A DNA stretch of 64,000 nt from positions 1,302,001-1,366,000 of the forward strand of contig NC_019942.1 in NCBI RefSeq assembly GCF_000327505.1, read 5' to 3'. The position numbers and the translations under genes were made by a program. The notes under the pieces were generated by a model. It was not told the origin of the DNA, searched no databases, and saw only the letters and a program-made list of their open reading frames with translations. Positions 34,332-43,625 of this stretch are shown here, in pieces; position 1 is the first letter of the stretch; the number at the start of each line of letters is the position of its first letter. This DNA comes from Aciduliprofundum sp. MAR08-339. GTDB lineage: Archaea > Thermoplasmatota > Thermoplasmata > Thermoplasmatales > Aciduliprofundaceae.

Positions 34332-35694
34332 AGCAAACCGAAATGTTGCCCTTCTACTCGGAGATCCCAAGAGGGCCATAATCAAACTCTCTATCCCAAT
34401 AATGATTGGTGGCATGGTTCAGACCCTGTACAATTTTGTTGACGGAATATGGGTCTCAGGAGTGGGAGCAGATTCCCTTGCCGCAGTGGGACTTTTCATG
34501 CCCTTCATGATGATTCTCTCAGCCCTGGCCATGGGAATAGGAGTTGGTGGCTCATCCGCCATATCACGGGCCATAGGGGCAAAAAACAGAAGCAGAGCGG
34601 GAAATGTTGCTGAGCACACACTTCTCATGGGCACGGTAATCGGCGTTGCTGTTGGATATTCCATGATACCTTTTCTCTACCGAATTTTCTTAGCTATGGG
34701 TGCAAGTTCCAGAGTGGCATCCCTTGCCACATCATACGGTACTGTAATAATTCTGGCTGCACCATTAACCTTTCTCTCAAGTCTAGGAAACTCAATACTC
34801 AGGGGAGAGGGAGATACAAAAAGGGCAATGTATGTCATGCTCATCAGTTCATTACTCAACATGGTTCTTGATCCAATTTTCATATTTGGTCTGGGAATGG
34901 GAGTTGTTGGGGCTGCCGTGGCCACGGTCATATCTATTGCCGTATCTGCCACCGTAATAATGTACTGGCTCCTTGTGAAAAGGGATACCTACGTGCAGCT
35001 CAAACTCAGATACTTTCACAGGGACTGGGGAATTATGAAAGAAATTCTGGGAGTTGGATTACCATCCTCATTGGCTCAGATTTCCATGTCCCTAACAATG
35101 ATTTTCCTAAACACCATCGTGATAATGGCAGGCGGAGATTATGGCATGGCCGTATTTTCCGGAGGTTGGAGGGTGGTGATGCTGGCCATAGTACCCATGA
35201 TGGGCATAGCTGCCGCCGTAACCTCGGTGTCCGGAGCTGCATTTGGAGCTAAAAACCCGAGGAACCTCAAAATTGGATACTTTTATGCAATAAAAATAGG
35301 GACGTTGATAGGCATATTAACCGGGTCTATAATTTGGATATTTGCTCCTCAGCTCACGTATCTTTTCGCCTACTCTGAAAGTTCAGCATATCTCGCACCT
35401 GGGATAATAGAATTCCTTCGCTACATAGTGTTTTACTTTCCGTCTGTGGCTTCTGGCATGCTGACATCAAGCATGTTCCGGGGCATAGGTAAGGGAACCT
35501 ATTCTCTTGCACTTACAGTACTTAGAGCCATAGTAATGCAGATATCTCTGGCATATCTATTTGGAATAGTGCTTGGATATGGCCTTCCCGGCATCTGGGC
35601 AGGTATAGTGGTTGCAAACATAACAGCCTCCACCATTGCGCTTCTCTGGGGGAACTCCGTGATAAACAAACTTAGACGCACAAGGATGAAATAA
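34324..35694 (+). CDS. MATE-family multidrug efflux transporter
   Basis: Sodium- or proton-driven exporter of cationic drugs. The 456 residues form about 12 transmembrane helices in two homologous halves, with the family's PIMIGGMVQTLYNFVDGIWV start and GVGGSSAISRAIGAKNR near 65-80. I chose ATG 34324, since GGTGAG (34313-34318) precedes it by five bases; a GTG three codons upstream overlaps that site. It is co-transcribed with the PadR regulator. Confidence 0.92.
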   Translation: MNKANRNVALLLGDPKRAIIKLSIPIMIGGMVQTLYNFVDGIWVSGVGADSLAAVGLFMPFMMILSALAMGIGVGGSSAISRAIGAKNRSRAGNVAEHTLLMGTVIGVAVGYSMIPFLYRIFLAMGASSRVASLATSYGTVIILAAPLTFLSSLGNSILRGEGDTKRAMYVMLISSLLNMVLDPIFIFGLGMGVVGAAVATVISIAVSATVIMYWLLVKRDTYVQLKLRYFHRDWGIMKEILGVGLPSSLAQISMSLTMIFLNTIVIMAGGDYGMAVFSGGWRVVMLAIVPMMGIAAAVTSVSGAAFGAKNPRNLKIGYFYAIKIGTLIGILTGSIIWIFAPQLTYLFAYSESSAYLAPGIIEFLRYIVFYFPSVASGMLTSSMFRGIGKGTYSLALTVLRAIVMQISLAYLFGIVLGYGLPGIWAGIVVANITASTIALLWGNSVINKLRRTRMK

Positions 35695-35757
35695 ATTCGG
35701 AAGACCATGGCAAAACTATTTATATACACTCCCCCTTCATTTTGGGCAGGTGTTGAA

Positions 35758-36222
35758 ATGAAGGACCGGAATGGTGTGGAGGATATGGGTGAAACCCCAA
35801 TGGGACTGAATGTTCTATCCATTCTTTACATCGTTGAAGGCATATTCTGGCTTATTTATCCAGTATTCTACGCCTTTTTACTGGCAGGCTATCTGCAGGA
35901 GTACTATGGACACGTTCCTCTGGGCCATCTCTTCGCAAACACAATATGCTGCTGGATAGGATCAATAATAATTGCGAGCATATACTTCGGAATCGCCGCA
36001 GGACTCAAAAAGGGTATGCCCAGTGCATGGATCTGGGCCATAGTATTTGCCATAATTGGACTGTTCAACGTTCCCATTGGAACAATAATATCCATAGTGA
36101 TTCTTGTGTATCTTTTCACGCCGAACGTTAAGGAGTGGTTCAAGAAAGGCGGAGAGAAGCAGCAGAAAATGATGGATGAAATGCAGAAGAAACGTGAGGA
36201 GGAAAGGAACAGAAAACAATAA
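35758..36222 (+). CDS. Uncharacterised membrane protein with charged C-terminal tail
   Basis: A 154-residue protein with three or four transmembrane helices (about residues 15-43, 55-80, 88-125) followed by a highly charged helix (KKGGEKQQKMMDEMQKKREE), which could form a coiled coil in the cytoplasm. There is no recognisable family. ATG 35758 has AGGTG five bases upstream, and TTTATATA (35719-35726) is a promoter candidate. An ATG at 35707 lies upstream of that TATA box and was rejected. Confidence 0.75.
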   Translation: MKDRNGVEDMGETPMGLNVLSILYIVEGIFWLIYPVFYAFLLAGYLQEYYGHVPLGHLFANTICCWIGSIIIASIYFGIAAGLKKGMPSAWIWAIVFAIIGLFNVPIGTIISIVILVYLFTPNVKEWFKKGGEKQQKMMDEMQKKREEERNRKQ

Positions 36223-36278
36223 AAATATCTTCCATTTTTCGTTAAACCTTTTAATAATTGCATCCCTTTGAGGATTCT

Positions 36279-37211
36279 ATGAAATGCAGCAAATGCAATA
36301 AGGACGCCATAACTGAGATAAGATATGCCGGAACTCACCTGTGCAAAGATCATTTCTTACAGTTCATAGATAGAAAGGTCAAGAGGGAAATAAGGGAGCA
36401 GGCCCATTTTAAAAAGGATGATAGGATACTCATCGCGGTATCTGGCGGGAAGGATAGCATGCTCACTCTCTACCAGATGCACAAAATATTTGGAAATTGG
36501 AGGGATCTGGAGCTCCTTGCCGTGACTGTCGATGAGGGTATAGGAGATTTCAGAAGAGAATGCGCAAAGATAGCAAAAAAATACGCCAATGACCTTGAAA
36601 TAGAGCACAGCACGATCTCATTCAAGGAGTACATAGGCATAACAACCGATGATGTTGTCCAGGTTGATAAGGAACTGAAACCATGCACATACTGTGGAGT
36701 CTTTCGAAGAAAGGTGCTCAACATGTACGCCAGGGAAATAGGAGCAAACTACCTTGTACTGGGATTGAACCTTGACGATGTGGCCCAATCCATAATCATG
36801 AACATAACCAGAGGCGATAACGCCAGATTGAGCAGGTTGGCACCCCATAAAAAAATAAGAGAGGGATTCATACCCCGTATCATTCCCCTGAGAAAGGTTA
36901 GAGAGGAGGAAGTGAGATTGTACGTGAAACTTGCAGACATACCCTATCATCCTGGAAGATGCCCATACGCCCCTCTTGCCATCAGAGACCTTTACAGGGA
37001 ATTTTTAGATAAATTGGAGAGTAGAGATCCCGCAGTGAAATTCTCCATTTTGAACTTCTTTGACGAGATAAAGCCGTACATTGAAGAGAAGTACAGAGCC
37101 AAACTTCACCCATGCAAGATATGTGGAGAACCCACCACAGGAGAGATATGCAAGGCATGTGAATTGAAAATGAGATACGAAACTATGAGTAAAGAAGTTC
37201 AATGGCATTGA
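36279..37211 (+). CDS. tRNA 2-thiouridine synthase of the TtuA/NcsA family
   Basis: PP-loop sulfurtransferase that thiolates uridines in tRNA using a ubiquitin-like sulfur donor. The 310 residues include an N-terminal zinc finger (C3, C6, C22), the ATP loop SGGKDS (55-60), the iron-sulfur cysteines C136, C139 and C228 that hold a [4Fe-4S] cluster in TtuA, and a C-terminal zinc finger (CKICG and CKAC). I chose ATG 36279 because TTTTAATAAT (about 36249-36258) lies some 26 bases upstream and the zinc finger starts at once. The 3' end overlaps the convergent DHH gene by 29 bases. Whether it acts at U54 (TtuA) or U34 (NcsA) is unclear. Confidence 0.88.
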   Translation: MKCSKCNKDAITEIRYAGTHLCKDHFLQFIDRKVKREIREQAHFKKDDRILIAVSGGKDSMLTLYQMHKIFGNWRDLELLAVTVDEGIGDFRRECAKIAKKYANDLEIEHSTISFKEYIGITTDDVVQVDKELKPCTYCGVFRRKVLNMYAREIGANYLVLGLNLDDVAQSIIMNITRGDNARLSRLAPHKKIREGFIPRIIPLRKVREEEVRLYVKLADIPYHPGRCPYAPLAIRDLYREFLDKLESRDPAVKFSILNFFDEIKPYIEEKYRAKLHPCKICGEPTTGEICKACELKMRYETMSKEVQWH

Positions 37212-38088
37212 GCAACTCTGGTACGGTAACTATATCTTCCACAGTGGCACCGCTGGCCTTCCTATGTCCTCCGCCTCCGTAGAACTTTGCAATTTTAAGC
37301 ACATCCACATCAGTATGAGTCCTGAACTCCATTTTTGTGGCCGGATGGTACCTTCCAACCCTGTGAATCAAAACAATAAGCATATCAAATGGCCCTTTAT
37401 CGGAATCTGCAAGCATGTTACTTATCACATAAACCGGCACAGGTTCAAGCGTTTCAAAGACCGCCACCTTCAAATTTTTCACAATGAATATTTTTATATC
37501 CCTATCAACCCTATTTTTCAGGTCTTTCAGCCATTCTTCATAATTTTTTACAATCTCGTTGTACTGTTCAAGCACTGAGAAATCCTCCTTCATGAGTTCC
37601 TCAGCAAGTTTGTACAGTTTCTGATTCAATTCTCTCCCAGAATACTTCCATCTCAGGGCCCCAATGGTTGTCCTTACACGCTCTGCCATTTCATCCTCAA
37701 CTGCATTTGTATCTATCTGATTGGCGATTTCCACGAGGGGAGAGGATATTCCAAAAAATTCAGAAACAACCTGGGCCGCACTCTTGGCTTTGCTATCTAT
37801 GTGAATCTTAACATGATGCAATTCTATCTCGGGTTTCCATTCATGATGATCTATCCACACAACCCTATCGTATATTGCTGCAGCGTAGATTGCGCGATGC
37901 TCTCCTGCCATATCAAATACATAGAGCTCTCCCAACACCTTTTTTCCACTGACCGACCTGCATATGGTATCCCTTAACTGCACAGGAGATGTGAAATAGG
38001 CACGGACCCTGGCACCACCTATCTTCTTCAAAAATAGAGACAGGGAGATCACACCATCCGCGTCCATATGTGTCATCACTGTTATCAT
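37183..38088 (-). CDS. DHH-family phosphoesterase/nuclease (RecJ-like paralogue)
   Basis: A 301-residue DHH-DHHA1 protein with MTHMDADGVISL (motif I, residues 5-16), VFDMAG, the WIDHHEW motif, and GGGGHRKASGATV near 275. It is shorter than the GAN-like protein of this window and closer in size to the Thermoplasma Hel308-associated nuclease HAN, but no helicase gene is near. A catalytic aspartate between the DHH motif and DHHA1 would be expected in the segment QIDTNAVEDE. The substrate is unassigned. Confidence 0.85.
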   Translation of the reverse strand: MITVMTHMDADGVISLSLFLKKIGGARVRAYFTSPVQLRDTICRSVSGKKVLGELYVFDMAGEHRAIYAAAIYDRVVWIDHHEWKPEIELHHVKIHIDSKAKSAAQVVSEFFGISSPLVEIANQIDTNAVEDEMAERVRTTIGALRWKYSGRELNQKLYKLAEELMKEDFSVLEQYNEIVKNYEEWLKDLKNRVDRDIKIFIVKNLKVAVFETLEPVPVYVISNMLADSDKGPFDMLIVLIHRVGRYHPATKMEFRTHTDVDVLKIAKFYGGGGHRKASGATVEDIVTVPELLNAIELLYS

Positions 38089-38106
38089 TCCAACACCATT
38101 TTGAAA

Positions 38107-38790
38107 TTATCTAGCTATAAGAGCGCGAATCCTGTCCCCCGCATTCTCCGCATGGTTGGCTATGTCTCCCAGCAAAAACACGAGTTTTGTAAGATGAAAA
38201 AGAGCTGCCGCTGATATGCTGTCCTCCCTTGCAAATATCTCACGGGTCAATTTTCTCTCAATTATATCACTCTCATGCTCTATTCCGTGAAGTTCATGCA
38301 CTATTTTCTTCGCATTTTCCCTTTCCTTCTCAAGGAAAGAAGATTCTATCACGAGATTCAGAGCATTTATTGCCTTCTTGCAAGTTTGAATGGACTCCAG
38401 GGATTTTTCAAATAGGGCTTCAAAATCACCCTTCAATCCCTCAGGTATGGGTTTCTTCCTCATAGATAGCCACTCTGTAACATCCTGAATTAGGTCAACA
38501 ACCTTATCCATTTCGGTGAGAAGAGCGAGAAATACTCCCCTGTCAACCGGCATCCATACACCCTTTGGAAGGTGGTTACGTATGTTGCTCTTTATGTAAT
38601 CTGCCTTTAACTCAAGTTCTTCAATTTTCTTCCTTTTCTCTTCAAAATCATCGTAATTTCCCTTCATATAATCATCAAATGCCACCCGAAGCAATTTTGC
38701 ACTCTGCTCCACTATATCAGCATGGTCAATAAGCGCCTCAAACGGAGATTTTCGCAACGTCTCGATTATTGGAGTTCTTATGAACCTCAT
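38107..38790 (-). CDS. PhoU-like DUF47 phosphate transport regulator
   Basis: A 227-residue helical protein of the DUF47/TIGR00153 family, with paired PhoU-type three-helix bundles (DHADIVEQSAKLLR; LLTEMDKVVDLIQDVTEWL). These proteins bind metals and modulate Pit-type phosphate carriers. It begins one base after the stop of the Pit gene, with GGGGTGATG as the ribosome site, so the two form one operon. Confidence 0.92.
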   Translation of the reverse strand: MRFIRTPIIETLRKSPFEALIDHADIVEQSAKLLRVAFDDYMKGNYDDFEEKRKKIEELELKADYIKSNIRNHLPKGVWMPVDRGVFLALLTEMDKVVDLIQDVTEWLSMRKKPIPEGLKGDFEALFEKSLESIQTCKKAINALNLVIESSFLEKERENAKKIVHELHGIEHESDIIERKLTREIFAREDSISAAALFHLTKLVFLLGDIANHAENAGDRIRALIAR

Positions 38791-38791
38791 C

Positions 38792-40033
38792 TTACATCAC
38801 CCCCAAGAATATATACCTTAACAATAAAAATATTCCTGCCGAAAATATCATGGCCACGGGAAGTGTAAACACCCAAGAGAGGAGTATGTTTTTTATAACC
38901 CTGTAATCTACGCTGGCTATTCCCCGGGCAAAACCCACGCCCATAACCGAGCCAACTATGACCTGAGAAGTGGATACTGGCATACCGAGCTTTGAGAACA
39001 CCAGCACAGTAAACGCTGCAGCCAGCTCGGCCGCAAAACCCCTGGTTGGCGTGATTTCAGTTATTCTCTTTCCTATGGTTTCAATGACCTTGTATCCCCA
39101 TGTGGAGATACCTATCACAATGCCAAATCCTCCAAGAACCAGCACCCAGAGAGGAATTGTGACATGGGAGCCTATGGCAACTCCGTTGTAGATATCCACT
39201 ATGGTTACAAGCGGACCCACGGAATTGGCAACATCGTTGGCACCGTGGGCGAAGGCAACACTTGCAGCGGTCATAACCTGCAGATACACAAAGAATTTCT
39301 CAAGTTTCTTGTACTTATCACCATCTGCATAATCGTACTTGTATCTCCTTAGAAGAATGAATCCTATCACCATTGCCACCAATCCTGCAATGGCGGAGAG
39401 AAGGAGAGAAAACCAGAGACCATAATCCAGTCCAATGTTCTTGAGTCCCTTAAAGAGAATCGCCATGGCTATGAGCATCGCGGTGAGAAAGATGAAGAAC
39501 GGCATGACTATCTTTGCTTCCTTTATGGGATCATCCTTCGCAAATATGGTTTTCTTCAAAATCATGAAAAATATATAGGCCATAAGTGCACCAAGAAGGG
39601 GAGAGACAACCCAACTAGCGGCTATATCTCCCACAACGCTCCAGTGGATCAGCTTTATGTTTATTATTATGGCAAAACCCATAACCGCTCCCACAATGGA
39701 CTGGGTTGTGGATACTGGAAGGCGAAGATACGTAGCAATTGTTACCCAGAGCCCTGCTGCAATAAGTGCTCCAAACATCCCCACCATAAGCACATAGGGA
39801 TCCAAAAGGGTAGGATCAACAATACCCTTTGCGATTGTATTGGTCACATGCTTACCCACAAGAACCGCACCGAGAAACTCAAAGGTAACTGCAACCATTA
39901 TGGCACGTTTGAGCGTTAGGGCACCACTTCCAACAGAGGTACCCATAGAATTGGCAACGTCATTGGCACCAATGTTCCAAGACATATACAGAGAGGCCAA
40001 AATCCCCAGGATCAGTATCAGTTCTAATAGCAT
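38792..40033 (-). CDS. pit: Inorganic phosphate transporter, Pit family
   Basis: Sodium- or proton-coupled phosphate permease. The 413 residues have about 10-11 transmembrane helices and the two signature repeats: IGANDVANSMGTSVGSGAL near the N-terminus and HGANDVANSVGPL in the second half, plus GMPVSTSQVIVGSVMG near 360. ATG 40033 is chosen because a TTTTTTTAAA box (minus strand, about 40057-40066) lies 26 bases upstream. Confidence 0.95.
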   Translation of the reverse strand: MLLELILILGILASLYMSWNIGANDVANSMGTSVGSGALTLKRAIMVAVTFEFLGAVLVGKHVTNTIAKGIVDPTLLDPYVLMVGMFGALIAAGLWVTIATYLRLPVSTTQSIVGAVMGFAIIINIKLIHWSVVGDIAASWVVSPLLGALMAYIFFMILKKTIFAKDDPIKEAKIVMPFFIFLTAMLIAMAILFKGLKNIGLDYGLWFSLLLSAIAGLVAMVIGFILLRRYKYDYADGDKYKKLEKFFVYLQVMTAASVAFAHGANDVANSVGPLVTIVDIYNGVAIGSHVTIPLWVLVLGGFGIVIGISTWGYKVIETIGKRITEITPTRGFAAELAAAFTVLVFSKLGMPVSTSQVIVGSVMGVGFARGIASVDYRVIKNILLSWVFTLPVAMIFSAGIFLLLRYIFLGVM

Positions 40034-40070
40034 AATTGGGTATGCTGAACTCATTTAAAAAAATTTCTGC

Positions 40071-40403
40071 CTATGTATTAATATGCAATCGTCTCAAAAA
40101 CCTCAAAGATTCTTCCCTGGGAAATGCCAGTTTCTCTGGCAATTTTGAGAATAAAGCATATTCCATCTCTCCCCCTTTAATGTCTTTCACATCCGCGGCA
40201 AAGACTATCATATCTGAACCCTCTTCAACGATCCTCATATTTTCAAGAACAAGTCCAGCCTCTTCCCAGGCTTCCCTCACCGCGGCTGCTTCGGGAGACT
40301 CATTTTCCTCCACCTTTCCACCCGGAAATTCCCAGCCACGCTTTGGATTGTACACCATGAGGAACTTTCCATCTCTCACAGGCACGACAACAACGATCAT
40401 CAT
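40071..40403 (-). CDS. Nudix (MutT-like) hydrolase
   Basis: A 110-residue Nudix protein with a complete box GGKVEENESPEAAAVREAWEEAG (about 28-50; G-x5-E-x7-REAWEE). Such proteins cleave nucleoside diphosphates linked to another group, for example oxidised nucleotides; the substrate is not known. The ATG overlaps the nmd3 stop by four bases, so it is the last gene of the ribosome-biogenesis operon. Confidence 0.93.
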   Translation of the reverse strand: MMIVVVVPVRDGKFLMVYNPKRGWEFPGGKVEENESPEAAAVREAWEEAGLVLENMRIVEEGSDMIVFAADVKDIKGGEMEYALFSKLPEKLAFPREESLRFLRRLHINT

Positions 40404-41395
40404 ATCACGTAAACCATGTTCTCCGTTCTTATTATTTTCACCCTCTCACCAGATCTGTGCTTCCTGTAACTTATTGCCTCAAGGGTCCGGTAATCTCCAT
40501 CCATAACCTGAACCTCATTGCCCTGTGAGAATATAACCATGGCCTCTTCAAGTTCATCCCTCTTCTTTATAACCCTTATCTCGTGCTTTCTCACATCCAC
40601 AGATTTTTCTTTTCCATCATCCAGGGAGATCATCTTGACATAATGGCTAGATACATGCTCAACAAGATAGTATTTCGATTGCATCTCAACCACATCTCCC
40701 TCCCGATACTCTGGAAGACGTACTGAATAGGTCATGCGGTAAACGTCCTTTCCATCCTTCCTGCCAACAATGTGTGGCGAGGATTTCAAAGTTGCTCCGT
40801 ATTTCCTGCACATCTCGTCGGCAACCTTCTTTGCCTCACGTTTGTCACTTATGTAAATATCCCATCCCCCATGTTTACCCTCCTCCTTGGTGATAAAGAG
40901 ATTTTCATTTTTCTGAGCGTAAAATGCAAGACGCTCGTGGGCAAAATTTACAATATCATGAAGTTCTCCATCTCTAAGACCACGAATCTGCAATATGGCT
41001 TCAAAATAATTGCCAAAGTACCTGTTACATCTCGGGCAGGATTCGTATTTAACCAAGACTTCAGATACATGCTCTTCATCAACTTCCAGATCTTCGTACT
41101 TAATGTGAAAGAGCACATCAACAAGTTTTCCATCATTTTCTTCACGCACGTTGAAATCAAAATGTATTGAGTCGCAATCGTGGAGTACGTCCATATTTCT
41201 CTCTATCAGCTCCCTTATGATGTCGTCCTCTTCCATTCTCCTCCATTCGCCCTTGAATTTAACCGCTCCGCAATGGGGACACCGTACAATCTCCATATGC
41301 CCGGGTAAGTCGGTGAACTTGACCTTTTTCAAAAAACATTCTTCACACAGGCCCTCGTACTTGGCTTCCCTCTTTCCACACTCTATGCAGAGCAT
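40400..41395 (-). CDS. NMD3-family ribosome biogenesis protein
   Basis: Archaeal homologue of NMD3, the eukaryotic adaptor for exporting 60S subunits; in archaea it is thought to act in late large-subunit assembly. The 331 residues start with the zinc-binding region (C3, C6, C17, C20 and CPHC/CPRC pairs). An RNA-binding-like central part and a beta-rich end follow, with HVSSHYVKMISLDDGKEKSVD. AGGAG is six bases before the ATG. It lies between PAC2 and the Nudix gene in the operon that starts at rpl44e. Confidence 0.92.
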   Translation of the reverse strand: MLCIECGKREAKYEGLCEECFLKKVKFTDLPGHMEIVRCPHCGAVKFKGEWRRMEEDDIIRELIERNMDVLHDCDSIHFDFNVREENDGKLVDVLFHIKYEDLEVDEEHVSEVLVKYESCPRCNRYFGNYFEAILQIRGLRDGELHDIVNFAHERLAFYAQKNENLFITKEEGKHGGWDIYISDKREAKKVADEMCRKYGATLKSSPHIVGRKDGKDVYRMTYSVRLPEYREGDVVEMQSKYYLVEHVSSHYVKMISLDDGKEKSVDVRKHEIRVIKKRDELEEAMVIFSQGNEVQVMDGDYRTLEAISYRKHRSGERVKIIRTENMVYVI

Positions 41396-41430
41396 TAATT
41401 CTCCTATGGCTCATCCATTAAAAAATTTTC

Positions 41431-42186
41431 TTAACCAATGTAGCCCAGATCCTCATGGCGCTCCTCTTCCTTTTGCTCTTCCTTTATCTGGGAGGTGATC
41501 TCTGTGATCTCCTTTGACCTAAGCTCCATCTCCTCAAGATCAAGACTCAGATTAAAGTACCTGTCCACTATTTTTAACACGTTGAGGGCACTCTTTGGAT
41601 CCGAGAAATATCCGGAGGTCTCACCCATAAGGCAAACACCGCGCATATCAAATGCCACTGAACCGAGGCCCAGAAGCAAACCTGCAGCACCCACAATGCC
41701 CCCTGAAGGGTCCGAGGGTGAGAAATAAACCCCGTATTCTTTCATCTCCTCCACCATCTCCATATCTGTGGCGGCTCCGAACACGCGTGGCTCTTCAACA
41801 AGATTCCCCGTTCCGTACCCACCCAGGGTGAATATCAATTTTGTTCCTAATTCCTTTGCAATCTCAAGCACTTTGTAGGAGAGTTCGTACTGTCCCTCCG
41901 CATTCATACCCTGATAATCTCCCACAAGGATGATCAGATCCCTTCCATTGGGATTCTTATGATAGTACATCTCATTTTTCACCAGATAAAGTGTGCCATC
42001 GCCCTTCATAAGTACCTGGGGAGGAAGATACTTGGAGTATATCTCAACAAACAATTTAGCCTGAAGTTTTTCTTTCAGATACTCGGCTGAGATCTTGCCA
42101 ACGTTCCCAACCCCGGGAAGACCTTCAATCAGAACCGGTTCGTTCAACTGTGGCTTTTCAAGGTACTTAACTATGATTGGTTCCAT
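41431..42186 (-). CDS. PAC2-family proteasome assembly chaperone-like protein
   Basis: Archaeal member of the PAC2 (COG2047) family related to the eukaryotic proteasome assembly chaperone. The 251 residues contain [32 protein letters not shown], and the region [20 protein letters not shown]. The C-terminal 25 residues are highly acidic and basic ([14 protein letters not shown]). GAGGTGG is six bases before the ATG, which lies inside the 3' end of nop10. Confidence 0.9.
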   Translation of the reverse strand: MEPIIVKYLEKPQLNEPVLIEGLPGVGNVGKISAEYLKEKLQAKLFVEIYSKYLPPQVLMKGDGTLYLVKNEMYYHKNPNGRDLIILVGDYQGMNAEGQYELSYKVLEIAKELGTKLIFTLGGYGTGNLVEEPRVFGAATDMEMVEEMKEYGVYFSPSDPSGGIVGAAGLLLGLGSVAFDMRGVCLMGETSGYFSDPKSALNVLKIVDRYFNLSLDLEEMELRSKEITEITSQIKEEQKEEERHEDLGYIG

Positions 42187-42349
42187 ATCTTTCCACCTCT
42201 TTCTTTAGCATTCTCCTGTACTTTCCGTACCTGTCTTCAGGAGAGAATCTTGGAGGAAGCGCTTCCAATGTCTTCTCACCGCATTTCGGACAGTACAATT
42301 TAAGAGTGTATGTGCCGCATTTTGGGCATTTTCTTATTAGGGTGTGCAT
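42167..42349 (-). CDS. nop10: H/ACA ribonucleoprotein component Nop10
   Basis: Supports Cbf5 in H/ACA RNA-guided pseudouridylation. The 60-residue protein has the zinc ribbon [17 protein letters not shown] and the conserved [15 protein letters not shown] tail. I chose ATG 42349 (MHTLIRKC), which matches the family length, rather than a GTG two codons upstream inside the end of aIF2 alpha. The 3' end overlaps PAC2 by 20 bases. Confidence 0.95.
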   Translation of the reverse strand: MHTLIRKCPKCGTYTLKLYCPKCGEKTLEALPPRFSPEDRYGKYRRMLKKEVERYGTNHS

Positions 42350-42351
42350 TT

Positions 42352-43116
42352 TCACAACCTTCTGTGGTACTCTCCTTCACCACCCAATTTTGAAAACTCT
42401 TCAATGGCCCTTTTTGCCAGTGCCTGCAATTTCTCCTCGGCAGTTTTGTAATCCTCTGCCTTAACATTTATCCTGTACCTAGGGGCACCCATATAGGTAA
42501 CGGTAACATCCTCCTCCTCAATCTCCTGCAACACCTTCTTTATGTGCTCAATACCATCTGGTGCCGTGGTTGTGAGTTCCAGATAGCCGGATATGCGCAC
42601 ATATGGAGGAGTTATGTTCTCCTTGGCCACCTCTATAAACGTATCAATCCAATCTCCATCAAATCCCTCTTCCTTCAAAACATCCTCATTTATTGCGGCC
42701 TCTTCAAAGGCGGCAAACAACGTGCCAAAATGATTAATAAGTTCATATCCAAACTCATTGTAACATTCATCCACACTCCTTCCAAGTCGCTGGGCCACAA
42801 TTTCAAACAATTTCTGAGCCTTTTTCTCATTTTTCCATTCCTGAATCTTCTCGCGCTTCTGATGCTCATTCACGCGCTTTAAACTCAAATCAATGTGCCC
42901 ACGGGATGGATCAACACGCAGAACCTTACAAACAACCTTCTGACCCTCACGAACGTGATCCCTTATGTACTTTATCCACCCGGTGGCAATCTCGCTTATA
43001 TGGATAAAACCCTCCTTTCCCTCATATTCATCCAGGGTGACAAATGCCCCGTAGGGTTTTACAGTCTTCACGGTCGCGATTACAAATTCACCTGTCTCCG
43101 GGTATCCCTTTCTCAC
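42352..43116 (-). CDS. eif2a: Translation initiation factor aIF2 alpha
   Basis: Alpha subunit of the aIF2 heterotrimer. The 254 residues contain an S1-type OB fold ([25 protein letters not shown]), a helical domain and a C-terminal alpha/beta domain that contacts gamma. The ATG overlaps the stop of S27e by four bases. The order L44e-S27e-aIF2alpha-Nop10 is widespread in archaea, which supports the call. Confidence 0.97.
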   Translation of the reverse strand: MRKGYPETGEFVIATVKTVKPYGAFVTLDEYEGKEGFIHISEIATGWIKYIRDHVREGQKVVCKVLRVDPSRGHIDLSLKRVNEHQKREKIQEWKNEKKAQKLFEIVAQRLGRSVDECYNEFGYELINHFGTLFAAFEEAAINEDVLKEEGFDGDWIDTFIEVAKENITPPYVRISGYLELTTTAPDGIEHIKKVLQEIEEEDVTVTYMGAPRYRINVKAEDYKTAEEKLQALAKRAIEEFSKLGGEGEYHRRL

Positions 43117-43295
43117 TTATACACCTCTATTACCTCAGCCTTTATGTCTGCCTTACCACCGGTGGGTACCGCAAGGGTGGCCCCGCAAATGTGGCATCTC
43201 ACCACTATGCTTGCCTTTGAGTATATGATCTGCTCATGTCCGCAGTCGGGGCACTTGACCTTGACAAAACTCTTATCCTCAATCTTGACCATCAT
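43113..43295 (-). CDS. rps27e: Ribosomal protein S27e (eS27)
   Basis: Small-subunit zinc-ribbon protein of 60 residues with CPDCGHEQ and CHICGA pairs. Two adjacent ATGs exist. GGAGGTGA lies one base before the first (43295) and four before the second (43292), so the second may be the true start. It overlaps rpl44e and eif2a by four bases each. Confidence 0.96.
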   Translation of the reverse strand: MMVKIEDKSFVKVKCPDCGHEQIIYSKASIVVRCHICGATLAVPTGGKADIKAEVIEVYK

Positions 43296-43576
43296 TTCAC
43301 CTCCACCAGTTCAAATTTCTTGGCGCGGATCATAGGGGATGTGTGGGCGCGATTGCACTCGGTACACCTGAAACGAAGATTTAGACGCTTTGTGGGCTTC
43401 TCCCTGCCCTCGTAGGTGGGCCTAGGAAATCCACCGTATCCGGCAGTAACCCTGCGGAATCTGCGCTGCCCGGCCTTGAGTTCACTGGCCTTGCGCTTTT
43501 TGACCCTCTCAACCGTGTGAATCGTATGTCTCTTGCAATAAGGACAATACATCTTAACCTTCCTTGGCATCTTCAT
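43292..43576 (-). CDS. rpl44e: Ribosomal protein L44e (eL44)
   Basis: Large-subunit protein near the E site. The 94 residues begin [18 protein letters not shown] and carry a second CxxC (CTECNRAH) and a basic middle ([18 protein letters not shown]). I chose ATG 43576 because GGTGAT (complement of 43581-43586) is four bases upstream and the family starts there. A TATA-like CTTAAATATTAT (minus strand, about 43608-43619) is the promoter of this seven-gene operon. Confidence 0.96.
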   Translation of the reverse strand: MKMPRKVKMYCPYCKRHTIHTVERVKKRKASELKAGQRRFRRVTAGYGGFPRPTYEGREKPTKRLNLRFRCTECNRAHTSPMIRAKKFELVEVK

Positions 43577-43607
43577 TCCCATCACCAGATTAGTGGGCAA
43601 ATAGGCA

Positions 43608-43619
43608 TATAATATTTAA
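43608..43619 (-). promoter_or_regulatory. TATA box of the rpl44e-to-Nudix operon
   Basis: CTTAAATATTAT on the minus strand; transcription would begin near 43587, just before the ribosome binding site of rpl44e. Seven genes down to 40071 follow with overlaps or short gaps and no other clear promoter. Confidence 0.5.
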
Positions 43620-43625
43620 GTATTT

